From assembly GCA_028023455.1 (NCBI GenBank), contig JAQFVV010012394.1, forward strand, positions 29,407,010 to 29,471,009: a stretch of DNA of 64,000 nucleotides, in the 5' to 3' direction. A program made the position numbers and the translations under genes. The DNA is from Epiperipatus broadwayi. Lineage: Eukaryota > Onychophora > Udeonychophora > Euonychophora > Peripatidae. The notes under the pieces are model-generated. The model made no database searches, was not told the origin of the DNA, and saw nothing but the letters and a program-made list of their open reading frames with translations. Below are positions 1 through 12,309 of the stretch, piece after piece; the stretch's first letter is position 1, and every line of letters begins with the position of its first letter.

Positions 1-874
1 AATAATTTATACAATTAAAATGAATGGAAATGATTTTTTTATCAATAACAAACATATAAAATTAAACATCAATTGATTTTAAACTTAAAGATCAGATAGA
101 AATTCCATTTTAACATTTAAATTGCTTGCACGAAAGTTCTTAATTATTTAAAAATTTTTTAAGTTCATTGTTAATAGCTTACGGAAGAAGAGTCCAGGTT
201 CTTGTTTTTCCACGGAGTCCTTGTTTGAAACCCGGTCAGATGTTCCGGAGGTAGCATTAGCTGGTTCATTTCGGTATCACAATCAGTTCATTTTTTAAAA
301 TAGAGAGAGAGTGTGTGATATGTGCATCTCTATCACCACTCTCCAAAAAAAAACCGCTGGAACTGCCCAATACTCAATATTTCTCCTTTTTATATTATCC
401 ACACGGATCCAAACAACAAAACGTCACCAATCCATCACTTTCGTTAGGGTCCGAGCCAAGGCTTGGTGCTTCCATTGGTCAAGCTAATTTCTCTTATCTA
501 ATTTCCATCTGACCCTTTAATTACATAAGAGCCTTGAGGGCTAGCTTGTTTTTCAAATAATAAACAATCATTTCCATTTATAGATTACAGGAATTAATTA
601 ATACCTGTTTTTATTTTAACTTATATTAAATATTTTAATATTTAACTCTTGTATTTTTTTATCAAAAAAAAAAAAATACGTTCAAATACTTTTCTTTATT
701 TATATAAAAAAAAAAATATTTTTAAACTTTAGCATCTGTGCGAATATATATATTTAACAACATTTTAATTTTAGCGTTTAGTTTTTTTTTATAGATTTTT
801 AATACATTTATTTTTATTTGCGAACTTTGTTTTTCTTTTAAATTAATGTAACGACATATTTATATATCGTTACA
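1..874 (-). mobile_element. Partial LTR, subfamily B, reverse orientation, cut by the window edge
   Basis: The right end, at 847-874, is a hairpin TGTAACGA...TCGTTACA, the same terminal motif that opens the LTR at 18,749. Read on the minus strand, the order of short conserved patches (AAGTTCGCAAAT, TTCGCACAGATGC, ACAGGTATTAATTAAT, TGGAAATGATTGTTT) matches 18,749-19,209. A TATA-like patch lies near 388-398 (minus strand), followed by several hundred bases of leader. At 20-115 it still resembles the far part of the subfamily A LTRs (GGAAATGATTTT, then AGATCAGATAG against GGTCAGATAGG), so the element continues past base 1. No coding region is visible. Orientation is well supported; the inner end lies outside the window. 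Confidence 0.7.
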
Positions 875-1530
875 CTATAGTTAAAGTAAGGATGATATTT
901 TATTCAAGAGACAATTTAAAATTAATCATATTTGGATAAAAATCTTAAAAAAAGTACCCACACACATACTTGTATTTGTTCATTAAATCATTATGTAAAT
1001 TAATATAAAAATGACCAGGAACTCCAAATCCACAAAAGTAGGTTTCTTCTTTAACCAATAATAGAGTGTATACCATAATATGATCATATTTTTGCAGCCA
1101 GGGTATTAAAACTCATATTACTAATATATATTAACTTAGAATCTCTGCCCTCTAGTTAGATGTAACTAGATACCCATTTACCAACCATTCTTGGATTGTT
1201 AATTAGCTTTTTATAGGCTATGCGACTGAAAAAAAATCTAATCCTACCAAAGTGAAAATTTTACTACAGTGGATTTTGCATTAATGAAAACCAATTATAT
1301 ATTTTCTCTTCTGCTTTTTGAATTTCATTAGCAGTATATCTTTTCATACATTTTATTTAATGCAGCCTACAGATAAATCAAATAGATATACAACCTCATT
1401 TAAAAACAATTATTAGTGGTTTCCTTCTCAATTCTACTTTATTCAAACCATTCACCAGCCAAGAATCTAAGAACACCTTATCTCATTATGCATACATTTT
1501 CGAAACAATTCAATCATCAGTTGAGTTAAG
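875..1530. other. AT-rich spacer, no feature seen
   Basis: No open frame with coding character, tRNA-like boxes or terminal repeats were recognised between the LTR end and the microsatellite. Confidence 0.5.
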
Positions 1531-1990
<460 letters not shown>

Positions 1991-3746
1991 AGGCTTGACT
2001 TATTTTTGTTACCAGGATTCGCCGTCCCTGCTTCAAAATCTGAATCGTTTCATAGCGCACGTGATTCTAACTATTTTGCTACTAAATTATTATTATTATT
2101 ACTTATTTATGTTTAAAAACTTTTTTTGTATTGCTTTAGATATAAATAACCGCATTTTTATAATTCATGTTAGTAATATATATATATATTTTAATGGCAA
2201 ATAATGGCATATTCCATTACACAGACATTTCAATCTGCTTTTTGTCAAAAATAAACAAATAATAACCCACACATGTATACGCATATATAACATTTTAGTA
2301 GCAAATAGTATTTAATATTAGCAAATGGCTAACATTTATTTAAAGATAGAAGCGTTAAAAATTGATCACTGAACATCATTAATTTGGTATTTATTGTGTG
2401 TTCCTCTCTCCCCCTTTCTCTTCTCTTTTTATATTGAAAGAAGACTTTATAAACTCAAAAGCTTCGTCTTTTCTTTTTACAAAATCATTCTATGCTTTTA
2501 AAAAATACATTATTTGATGGATGAAGCAGTTAGAAAGCAAGATGACTGAAAGCTGAGCAAATTAAATATTTTTTTTCTTTAGATGTTTATTAGCAAAAGG
2601 CATTACAAAAGATTTTAAAAATAATGAAGTATTATGTTTACAAAAATCTACAACTTCTAAAAATATTTTAGTTTTAAAATAAAATGTATTTTATCTCTCA
2701 GATGCTCTACTAAATGTTATATGATGCCAGTCTTGATTCCAAAAAGGTGTTAGATAAAACATCCTGATATAAATGGCTGGATAGAAGAAATCGTATTCTT
2801 TTTTACTTTATTATTATAAATTAACTTAAATTTCATTATTTTAAATTATATATAACAAGTTGCTACTATGTATGCCTATATAATATAAAATGCATATTGA
2901 GTTCGCTGGGCGAAGGTAGTTTGGAGTAACTAAGCAGTAATGTGCTGCCATATTCCTTCACCGAAAGGTATAAATCGCCTTTGTTTGCCATTTATTTTAA
3001 CAGTTCAAAATTAAAAGCACATCACAAAATAATAGACTTTTACATTAATAAGATGCATATTTATACTCTGCGTTTCCCAAAAATCATTAGGCATAGGATG
3101 AGTCTGTCAAAACTGCAAAGCCTTGAAAAGTAATGGTATGAAATAGGATATATGGCAATATAATTATTGGACCTCCTTTATTTGACACGGCTCTTACTGC
3201 TGATCTGTATTTAAACATGCTATAGGATAATATAACCCTATCTATCTCTCTTTAAATGAAAATGTTAAAATCACTTTAAATACCTCAACAGTTTTAAAAG
3301 TAGAAGGGTGGACTTAAATGTTAACATCCACCACAGACTCCAATGTGCTGTTATTGTTTTTAATAAGTTGAAAGATTTCATCATAGGGAAATAACTATTG
3401 CAATTAAGTTAGCTATATAAAAAGTTATTTTATCTAATTTATAGTATGGTTCCGAAACGTGGACACGCTATAGTATAATATATATGTAAAATTAAACGGA
3501 AGCAGACAACCAACAAGAGATAAGAATTATCGTGCTCATGCGTCAATAAATGTAAAGAAGAAATGGACATAAGCCCAATCATTCTTAGCTCTTAGAAGTT
3601 GTGCTTCTGTTTAGTTTGTATATATATAGTTTAGCTAATTATATGGGCTTTAGCGTTGAAAGTATTTCTCCTTGTAATACTTAACTATGATTTCAAAATG
3701 AGTGCCTTTTTTAAAAAAATAGCTGTTAAGTAAAAAAAAAAATTAT
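1991..3746. other. AT-rich unassigned DNA
   Basis: No gene recognised; the short open frames here have no family signature. Near the right side, a ~20-bp motif reading AAATTAAACGGAAGCAGAC (about 3,488-3,506) recurs in the opposite orientation near 3,598 (diverged) and 4,090, so the SINE pair that follows sits inside another small repeat. Confidence 0.5.
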
Positions 3747-3861
3747 CAAGCATTGTTAGCCGAGAGGTCATCGCAGCCGCCTTGCAAGCAAGTAGTTGGT
3801 TGCAGACGGTTGTGGGTTCGCGTCCCGGCTGATGCTATGACATATGAAAAAAAAAAAAAAA
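3747..3861 (+). mobile_element. tRNA-derived SINE, forward unit of a head-to-head pair
   Basis: A GC-rich ~90-bp head in AT-rich surroundings carries an A-box-like TTAGCCGAGAGGT, a CCTTGCAAGCAAG segment like an anticodon arm, an extended variable-arm-like stretch and a clean B box, GGGTTCGCGTCCC. It is followed by GATGCTATGACATATG and a poly-A tail. The long middle resembles class II (Ser/Leu-type) tRNAs. It has no tRNA acceptor stem and no CCA, so this is a pol III retroposon rather than a tRNA gene. A second copy lies inverted right behind it and a third at 63,659. Confidence 0.8.
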
Positions 3862-3880
3862 GTAAAAAAAAATTTTTTCC

Positions 3881-3976
3881 TCATGTGTCATAGCATCAGC
3901 CGGGAAGCGAACCCGCTAACCCGGGACAACTGCTTGTAAAGCAGCTGTCGCTGACCTCTCAACCACCAATGCTTGA
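3881..3976 (-). mobile_element. tRNA-derived SINE, reverse unit of a head-to-head pair
   Basis: The reverse complement of this stretch matches the preceding SINE: a T-rich tail abuts the first copy's A tail, then come the CATAGCATCAGCCGGGA end, the B box (GGGTTCGCTTCCC on the minus strand, after a few differences) and the A-box region ending at CAAGCATTGGTGG. It is more diverged in the middle (GCTTTACAAGCAG instead of CTTGCAAGCAAG). The two units meet tail to tail across about 20 nt of A/T, forming a potential stem of roughly 100 bp. Confidence 0.78.
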
Positions 3977-4760
3977 ACACTTTATTTCCAGCATCATCAA
4001 ATATTCTGCTTAAATAATATCTTGAAGTGTGTGGGTGTGTGTGGGGGATTCTTTACCTTAGTTACGTTTGTTAATCTTGGCTGTCAGAGGTCTGCTTCCG
4101 TTTAATTTATATATATATTTTAACTAAGCGTATTTAATATAATGACGGACGCCGAATTCGAACTAAATTTTTTTAAATAACAAACGATAAATTAAAAATT
4201 TTCATAAATGTTAATAATCTTTTTTAATTATTAATATTTATTTTTAATTTATATTCAATAACTTTGAACATTTCCATCCTGAATCGAAATAAACTGATTC
4301 AATTTTTTGTTGCCAAAGGAAGACGGATATATTATATATATAATAGATGGGAAAAAGAATATTTTTGACAATATCTCATTAGTAAGAAATGCAAGTAACA
4401 AGTATTACACGAATTAGCCAACTATTGTAAATAATTTTTTAAATCATTTTTATAATAAAAGTTTAAAAATGCCAAATATTGTTTTCGAGAACTCAATTTT
4501 ACTAAAATAATTATTTAAAAAGACTTGTCTATTTGTCCAAAAAAATTGTATTGTAAACAAATTGATTTGGCCAGAAAATGATTCCCAATATCTCTATAAT
4601 ACGACAGATCAATTAGACTAAAATTGTATATTAGGGCTATAGATAATATCTAGTCTAATAAATGATTAGTAAAAGTTATTAATATATTTCCATAAAGTAG
4701 TTTGCATCAAAGTTATAAAGCAGAAATTTTGAAACCTGTCAATTAAACTATAGTAATTTG
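3977..4760. other. AT-rich unassigned DNA
   Basis: Holds the plus-strand copy of the GTCTGCTTCCGTTTAATTT motif near 4,090, followed by a short TA tract. Nothing else recognised. Confidence 0.45.
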
Positions 4761-5481
<721 letters not shown>

Positions 5482-5639
5482 ACAAATGATGAAAATATGT
5501 GTAAGAGATTATGATAGTCCAACTGATGAGGGCTGGGTCAGCATAAAATGTCCAATTTGGAAATAATTGATTATTTTCATGTCTTTGATCATGTTTCAAT
5601 AATGTGGGATGGAATAGAAGTTTAAAATATATTTAAATA

Positions 5640-5860
5640 CATATTTATAGAGGATTTGAACTCAGACTTTCAAGCTCCCTTCAACTATCCAATCTATCTC
5701 ATATAACTGATTCACAAGGCCACACACATGTGAAAAATATAAATGATCTCCAATATCTTTTTCACATGTGTATATTGATTATATAAAATAGATTGCATAG
5801 GTAAAGGGAACTTGAAATTTTGGGTTCAAATCCCGTATAATTACATTTGAACTCCGGGAA
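5640..5860. repeat. Foldback-family element, short copy
   Basis: The left half (about 5,650-5,740) reads ACTTTCAAGCTCCCTTCAAC then ATCTATCTCATATAACTGA. The right half (about 5,760-5,846) is its inverted counterpart, ending in a B-box-like GGGTTCAAATCCCGTATAAT. The same halves recur at 28,845-29,415 (full palindrome), 39,965, 42,470, 47,840 and 54,125. The GGTTCAAATCC motif suggests the family captured a tRNA-like end, but no A box is clear. Confidence 0.65.
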
Positions 5861-6583
5861 TATAAAGTATACCTGTTTTTAAATATTAAATACATATTAT
5901 ATGAAGTTAAGCTTAAGTATTTCTTCAAATAATGCCCATATGAAGTTAATTTATAATGTGTGCTATGTGGATTACTTGGAAAAGGTGTATATTTCTAACG
6001 TATCTGTAGCATAAGCAATTGGTCTGACTTCTGGACTGAGATAGGATTGAACTGATGTTGAAAGATGATCTGATAAAACAAAACAAAAACTACTAGCAAA
6101 CTTCTAAAGTGCAAAGAAATACAACACAATACAAATAAATAATTAAGAACTATGGGGCATTTATTTAGAATGTGTGCAGTTGTGTTTGACTTCCTATACA
6201 TGTTAGAAGTCTACCTTGTCAGTGAAACCAATTGGTTATACAATTTTAATTTTTTTAATTTTGGCTAGTTTTTTAATTCTAAATTGTTGCGATTTATTTA
6301 TAATGTCATGTATATTTCATCTGCAAAATTTTAACATTTATACTTATACATCTCACAGTATCAGACAAAACACCAGTATTATAAAAATAAATAAGTTATT
6401 GTAATAATTTTAATGTCAGTCTATATAAAATTAAAAAGTATTATCTGAGACAGTCAATGTGAATAATTTAATTATTAGATTAAATGAAATTGGAATGAGT
6501 TCTATAAAAAATTATATTGTAATAAAGAACAAGGAAATAGATTATCTTCTACAATTGCTACATCTTCTGAATTGAACCACTAA
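5861..6583. other. AT-rich unassigned DNA
   Basis: Short open frames on both strands lack any recognisable motif. No terminal repeats seen. Confidence 0.45.
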
Positions 6584-6845
6584 ACATCACATGATCACCT
6601 ACCTCTTATGCTTGCTCATAACTGTTATTAAAACAGGTAAAATTCTCCATATTAGTAATGCCACTTAGTGCAAGCCAGAGTAATCAATGGATGCCAGAAG
6701 GAATCAATTGATGCCAGAAACTAGTCTGGGGATATTGGATGAATAGCACTAAATAGGGATTTTATGCACAAGTTTTTGGCATCCATTGATTACTCTGGTT
6801 TGCACTGAGTGGCACTACTGTATGGAGAGTTTTGCCTGTTTTACT
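6584..6845. mobile_element. MITE-like element with ~65-bp terminal inverted repeats (family M1)
   Basis: The left end reads AAAACAGGTAAAATTCTCC, then a CACTTAGTGCAAGCCAGAGT region and ATCAATGGATGCCAGAAGG. The right end is the inverse: GGCATCCATTGATTACTCTG, GCACTGAGTGGCACTACTG, GGAGAGTTTTGCCTGTTTTA. A conserved inner phrase, CCAGAAACTAGTCTGGGGAT, lies between them. Bases 6,584-6,630 (ATCACATGATCACC...) are also shared with other copies and may belong to a longer parent. Non-coding. At least eight relatives occur in this window. Confidence 0.8.
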
Positions 6846-6859
6846 CTTCTGAATTGCCG

Positions 6860-8430
6860 AGAATTTTAAATGAAGAGGGAAATGCTCCAAGAAAAGATGA
6901 AATTATTATTCATATTTTAAATAAAGCAGGTTAAGAAAGAGAAAAATTATTGTCAAAGCTATATTCCAAATGTGTAAATAATAAGTCATACCAGATGATT
7001 GGAAAAATGCAGCAGTAATATTGATATATACGAAAGATGCTAAAGAAGATATTAGAAATTAAGAGATTAATCAGTTTTATCATTTCTATACAAAACCTTT
7101 ATCATAATAATTATAACTCGTCTCTAACAAACTTTGGATTCTAACCAATCAAAAGAACAAGTTGGAATAAAAAGTGGTTTGAGCATAGTAAATCATATTC
7201 AAGAATTGAGAGAAGTTATAGAAAGAACCAATCAATATGGGTAGCCATTATGCTTTGGATTAGTAGATGATTAAATTGTATTTAATTTAACATGATTTTC
7301 TATTGTAATTAAAAAATTGACTGATTAAGATATAAATTCAGAATATTGTAGTATTCTGAAGAATGTTTGCCAAAATACATCAACAATTATTATGTTACAT
7401 GATGATATTAAGAAGATTATCATTGATAAGGATATATGATGGGTTATTCCATCTCTCCAAAACTTTTTACAGCAGTTTTACCATAAGTATTTTGTACATT
7501 AAAATAAAAGGTAAGGGAATAAAAGTAAATGGGGATTATTTAAATCATCTAGATTTTAAAGATGATGTGGCTGGTTTTGAAAATAATGCTTCAAAGTTTT
7601 ATGAAATGTTAGAAGATTTATGAGATGATAGTAAGAAAGTAGAAGTAAAGATAAATACTAAAAAGTCTAAAGTAATGTTTAATAAATTTTCTCAGAAGAA
7701 AATAAAGATTGATAACCATGAATTAGAAGAAGCAATACAAATATGGTTAGATTACTAATACAATGGAGGTACCAGTGGATAAAATTACCCAAAGAATTAT
7801 ACTTGAATGATGTGCCTTTGTTAGACATAACTTAATATTAAAAGGAAATATGCTTATGTGTTTGAAATAATAAATGTGTTTTGCTTTTATTTATAAATTT
7901 GATACTTGGAAGATAAATACTGAGATTTCAGACATCTCAATGAAGCATGGAGAGATGTATGCTAGAAACAACAAGAAGGGATCAAAAATACAGTACATGG
8001 ATGAAAGAACAAATGGGTAATATGATATTAATGAAACAATTGGGAGACTGAAATGGGAGTTTGGCTGTGCATAATACTAGAAAAGATGATAATAGTTGAT
8101 CAATTTAAATCTTGAACTGGATCCAAGGAAATATAAGTAGAAGTTCTGATGAAGATTGCTGGGACAATCGAAACTGTCATAGTGGTTTGTAGATTGTAAA
8201 AAAGCATTGTATAAAGTAATAAAGAATATAGATGATGTTAATATTATATAAGATTGTAAAAGACATAGAAAGATATTAAAGCAAGTTGAATGGATGAAAT
8301 GAGGAAGTTTGCAGGTGAGTTGTGGAAAAGTGAGGCTAGAGAGTAGGGAAACTGGATTAAATGTGAAGAAATCTTCATCCTACAGTGGATCAAAAATTTA
8401 TGAAAATCAAAATTAAATGAGATAGTTGAC
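6860..8430 (+). pseudogene. Decayed RTE-like non-LTR retrotransposon, RT domain to 3' end
   Basis: Conceptual translation in shifting frames follows the RTE/BovB-type order. First come a WKNA.V..IY.K.A.EDIRN patch near 6,990-7,065 and an NQ..EQ.G motif near 7,145-7,170. Next is an open stretch at 7,363-7,620 with NGDYLNHLDFKDD, in which FKDD (7,555-7,566) stands at the usual F/YADD catalytic box, keeping the two aspartates. Then come TKKSKVMFN (about 7,650-7,683) and, near 8,030-8,125, GRLKWE and LNWIQG-like patches typical of the region after the RT. Many stops and frameshifts rule out activity. The last ~150 bp (GTGGATCAAAAATTTATGA) resemble the end of the remnant at 14,500. No 5' endonuclease part was found. 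Confidence 0.8.
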
Positions 8431-8884
8431 TTATCAGTTACAAATTTTTTTTTTACATTATTAATAAGTAATTTATCATTATAAATTACAAAGTGAATGA
8501 AGTCACTATGACATGATATGATAGTTTCCTGGTGGGTCAAATAGATTTGCTACACAATTAAAAACAATTTTCATTGGATTAGATTCTATCATTTGGTTTT
8601 TAATAAACAGATAAAAAATTAATCTATTAACATAAAAATGGAGACTTGGATGTTTGATCCCTTTAGCTGTTCTGGGTGATTGATATCTTTAGCTGTTCTG
8701 GTCAGTGAATGTTGTTCGTCAAAGGCATCCATAGTGAAAGGGGTTCTCTGGTATTTCTGCACTAATGAGTCATTGTAATTAGATGGAGTTGATTTGAGGT
8801 ATGCATATATAAAGTGCAAAACATCTTGAAAATATCTCTGCTGTTCATCAATTATTAATCTTTTCCCAAAGCACTCTGTGCGTT

Positions 8885-8995
8885 TTAGCAGTATGGTAAT
8901 AGGGTCACATCTGGAATATGAATCCTAGGATGAATCCAGTGGTAACACTTGAACTTCTTATGAACTTTTGAGCAATGCATTAGCCATTCGAATAT
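8885..8995 (+). mobile_element. SINE remnant of the TTATGAACTCCTGA-tail family (family S2)
   Basis: A degenerate tRNA-like head (TTTTAGCAGTATGGTAATAGGG as A-box region, GAATCCTAGGATGAATCC as B-box region) is followed by CTTGAACTTCTTATGAACTT and TGAGCAATGCATTAGCCATT. That tail recurs in the array at 52,240-53,493, at 35,310-35,440 and, inverted, at 31,120-31,275, which marks it as one SINE family. Confidence 0.6.
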
Positions 8996-10047
8996 ATATA
9001 TATTCATAAGGTTTTAAAAATGATATATGAGAGTGGCGTAATCGAAAAAGCACTAAGCTCTCAACACGAGCTTCCAGAGATGTTTGTTATTTTAAACTTA
9101 CTTGGCAAGTAAAAATTGTTTGGAAATGCTTGCATAGTGACAGAAAATGTTATAAGGATTCTCCTCTAGTAAATAGTTGTGATTTGATCGAACTAAGATA
9201 AGATACAATGATAAAAGACCCAACAAGCTTTCAAATATAAATCTATATTTAAATTGCAGAGCACACACATAGATATAATAGAATTTAAACTCATAAAATT
9301 TAATATAGCCCCCTCCCACCTAAATTAACAATTATTTTATTATGTTCAACATCAAAATATATACATACTATAGTTGATAAAAAATACCTCTGGTTATTAA
9401 TGTTTTCAGTGTTTTAAATTTTACAAGCAATATTTTGAGTTTAAAATTCTACTTCATCTTTTTAAACAAATACTATTTATAAGTCAAATATTAATTGCGA
9501 TATTTTTTTTCCAAACGACTTCTGATATCTAATATCTTTATTGATTGTTTGTATAAACGAAGTATGTATTTTATTTTTATCATATTTTATCACATCTGTG
9601 CTGAACAATTTTATCATAATAAATCAGATTTAAAATCCTCATTAATATATTGAATTTCCAGGTATTTCATGTTTTCCTCATAAAACTGTCAATTTACATT
9701 TAATTAATAAATTAAAGGTAATACTGATTTTTACGTCATACGCTGAGAAAGTATAGAAAATATTAAGTGTTTGTAACCTTAATGTATTTTCGGCGCATTA
9801 GTTAAGTTTTTATGATGATAATCGCTGTGTTAAAAAGAGATAAAACGAAAAGATAATTTTTTAAGCTAGCAGATTTTTAAAAAATATTTTATTTTTAGAA
9901 CTATTTCCTTCCCTTTTTAATCTTTCAGTAAACTTCGGTTTTGGTGCCTTGATAGAATGGAAAACTCTGAAGTTTAAAGTCCTAGATCACGTTAATTCCG
10001 TCTCTGCTGCCGCTCGAATTTTTTATGAACTGCCAGAAAAAGCCATT
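8996..10047. other. AT-rich unassigned DNA with a possible tRNA-like scrap
   Basis: At 9,028-9,085 the phrase GAGAGTGGCGTAATCGAAAA followed by AGCACTAAGCTCTCAACACG resembles a worn tRNA D-arm to anticodon-arm region, but no B box follows. Nothing else recognised. Confidence 0.35.

Positions 10048-10143
<96 letters not shown>
10048..10143. repeat. (GTA)n microsatellite, about 32 units
   Basis: Uninterrupted GTA trinucleotide run. It creates a polyvaline open frame (9,949-10,179) that has no other coding evidence. Confidence 0.98.
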
Positions 10144-10223
10144 TTTATTTTCAAGATATTTAAAACAGATAAATTTTAAAATAGTAAATGAAATTAAATA
10201 TCTTTGGTAATGTATATAGATGT

Positions 10224-10292
10224 TAGAAAGCCCTTGTGGTATATAGTTTATCTGCCTGCAATGTTTATGACCTGGGATTCAAATCTAGATGG
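10224..10292 (+). mobile_element. tRNA-like SINE head remnant
   Basis: CCCTTGTGGTATATAGTTTA resembles an A-box/D-arm region, ATCTGCCTGCAATGTTTATG an anticodon arm (TGC in the loop) and GGGATTCAAATCTAG a B box. The spacing is tRNA-like but base pairing is poor. No diagnostic tail was seen. Confidence 0.45.
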
Positions 10293-11030
10293 AGAGATAT
10301 TTTTTCAAGAGACTTAAATTTTTGTTTAATAGAATAGATTTTTATCCAGCAGTGAAATATAAAACAAAAACTGTTTTCCCTTTTACTTTTATATCATTGA
10401 AACATGTCTCAAATCAAAACAAAAGATTGCCTACCGTTTTTCTAAGCATTTATAATACTGTACTTATATTTTTTTTACATTCACATCATCAGAACTGTTT
10501 TCCTGAACACACACCAAATTCATTTAAAGAGAATGCCATAACATAACCCTTTTTTTACTATTTACTAAAAATTTCATGCCAAGATTATAATTATTTATTT
10601 AATCTATTAACTGCATAAACAAGTCAGAATACATTTCTAAGATAATTCACAAGCTAGATTCCCAAAGAATTATTTAAATGAATTGCAAACAGCGCCACCT
10701 TTTGTTAATCAATGCCAGTCCGGTTTGTCAGATAACAAAAGATAAATATTATTTACAAATTAATTTAAATGATTATGTGGGAATCTTGCTTGTGCATTGT
10801 CTTAATAATATATTTGAATTTGTTTGCCCCATGAATACATTTTATATTTTCATCATTACATATTTATTAAAGCTGTACATATATTATATATTTATTAAAA
10901 TGATTAGAAATATTTATTTAATATATATTTATTGTTTATTATCTAACTGAATAAAACTATCTAATGCTCAATCTGATACTAGACATGTGAATGTTGTATG
11001 ACGTAAGAAAATTACCATCATTACATACTA
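10293..11030. other. AT-rich unassigned DNA
   Basis: Two open frames of 85-90 codons (10,289-10,546 and 10,678-10,950) have the hydrophobic, I/Y/F-rich composition expected of translated AT-rich noncoding DNA. No gene supported. Confidence 0.4.
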
Positions 11031-11475
11031 ATATCTGGGTTGGGTTGGATTTTAGGGCATGGGGTTTCATGCCAGCCAAAGTATCTCTAAATTGCTAATA
11101 GGGGAATGACCTTCAGATATAAAAGATTAACTGCAAATAAGCAATCGCTGACAATGGGAACACAATCACTATCAGGAAGTAGTGAAGGAGACAGTGCTGT
11201 GTTTGCTTCTATAAAATGCCACAATTTCTATGATGGTGGCTGTATAATGGTGAGTGCTGACTTCCATTAAATAAAGCAACACCCCATTGGGTGCTTGACC
11301 AGCAATAGCAATTCTTCCAAGTCTGTGGAAAACCACTACAGATTACAATGGTGAGGAGGAAATGACCGATGGATGTTTATTATATGAGATTCAGCTAGTA
11401 CATTTAGTCTATTATGGAGATTATTCCTCAGCAAAGAAAGCAATGGGAAACCACTTTGTCTTATAATTCCCTTGT
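11031..11475. repeat. Unclassified moderately GC-richer segment, probably an old repeat
   Basis: About 440 bp of higher complexity, including GGGTTGGGTTGGATTTTAGG, GAAAACCACTACAGATTACA, GGAAATGACCGATGGATG and CAATGGGAAACCACTTTGTC. The paired phrases 'AAACCACTACAG' and 'GGGAAACCACTTT' read like a repeat consensus (LINE 5' region or SINE). I cannot place it and see no second copy in the window. Frames are broken on both strands. Confidence 0.4.
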
Positions 11476-11804
11476 TTTATTATGAGTATATCTACTTACT
11501 AATGTAATTAATTTTTTTCAATTCAACATTTAGTTGTGGTTTAGTGGTGTAGAGTGCAGTTTATAACAGAGGAATGTTTTTATCTCAAATTTTCAAAACT
11601 TATTAATTTCTTATAAATAAATTTATCTAACATTTAAGTTACATTCTTGCATCAGTAATATACTAATTTATAATTAGCAATGCTAAAATTATTGCTATAG
11701 GTATATATTTTATAATAATAAAATAAATTAAATGACAATTTTTTACAACTTTTAATAATTTTATGAAATTCTTTTGTTAAGCCTTGTTCAATGGCAAATT
11801 ATTT

Positions 11805-12085
11805 TGTTTTCATTACTGTTATGCCACCCAATGCAAACTTAAACAATCAATAGATGTCAGAAAGTAATGCTTTCTAAATATCTATCCAGTGCTTTCCTAA
11901 CAATATTCCCAGACTAATTTCCAGTTTATGGCTTCATAATTAAAAAGTGTTTAGATCTGAGAGCACCTCACTGATGAAAATCATAAGCTAGAAATTAGTC
12001 TGTGATATTGGATACAATATCATTGACAGGGATTTATTAAGTTCTGCTGTCTGGAATTTATTGATTAATAAATCTTACACTAAGT
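11805..12085. mobile_element. MITE M1 remnant, diverged
   Basis: Left part: GTTATGCCACCCAATGCAAA then CAATCAATAGATGTCAGAAA. Middle: CCCAGACTAATTTCCAG and, inverted, AGCTAGAAATTAGTCTGTG. A GATCTGAGAGCACCTCACTG phrase and CTGATGAAAATCATAAGC match the inner part of the full copy at 41,838. Termini are badly eroded. Confidence 0.6.
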
Positions 12086-12092
12086 ATTATAA

Positions 12093-12305
12093 TTATGGAG
12101 AGAGAAAATAATTACTCACTAACATTATACAAGCTGGAGTTGTGGGATATTCTATTGTTTTCATTATTCCTTGTGCTGTTCCTGACAGAAAGCAATTAAA
12201 CTGGCACAAAGGACATTGATTTGTACATCCCATAACAACACAGAGTGACATCATATTAGTAGTATTTCTAAGGCCATTGTGTAATGTTGCATTACAAAGT
12301 TGCAT
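12093..12305 (-). CDS. Weak candidate exon or decayed coding fragment, unknown product
   Basis: A 70-codon minus-strand frame rich in cysteine (about eight Cys, including VVMGCTNQCPLCQFNCF) with less AT-skewed codons than its surroundings. A donor-like GTGAGT lies near 12,112-12,117, before the frame's end, but no convincing acceptor precedes the start, and the ATG lies inside AT-rich sequence. I do not recognise the family. It may be a true internal exon of a cysteine-rich or membrane protein, a repeat remnant, or chance. Confidence 0.15.
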   Translation of the reverse strand: MQLCNATLHNGLRNTTNMMSLCVVMGCTNQCPLCQFNCFLSGTAQGIMKTIEYPTTPACIMLVSNYFLSP

Positions 12306-12309
12306 TTTA

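Noticed and set aside
3747-3861. Functional tRNA gene
   Set aside because: A and B boxes are good, but the acceptor stem does not pair, the segment ends in a poly-A tail and three copies exist; it fits a SINE.
9949-10179. Polyvaline frame
   Set aside because: Made by the GTA microsatellite; nothing upstream or downstream looks coding.
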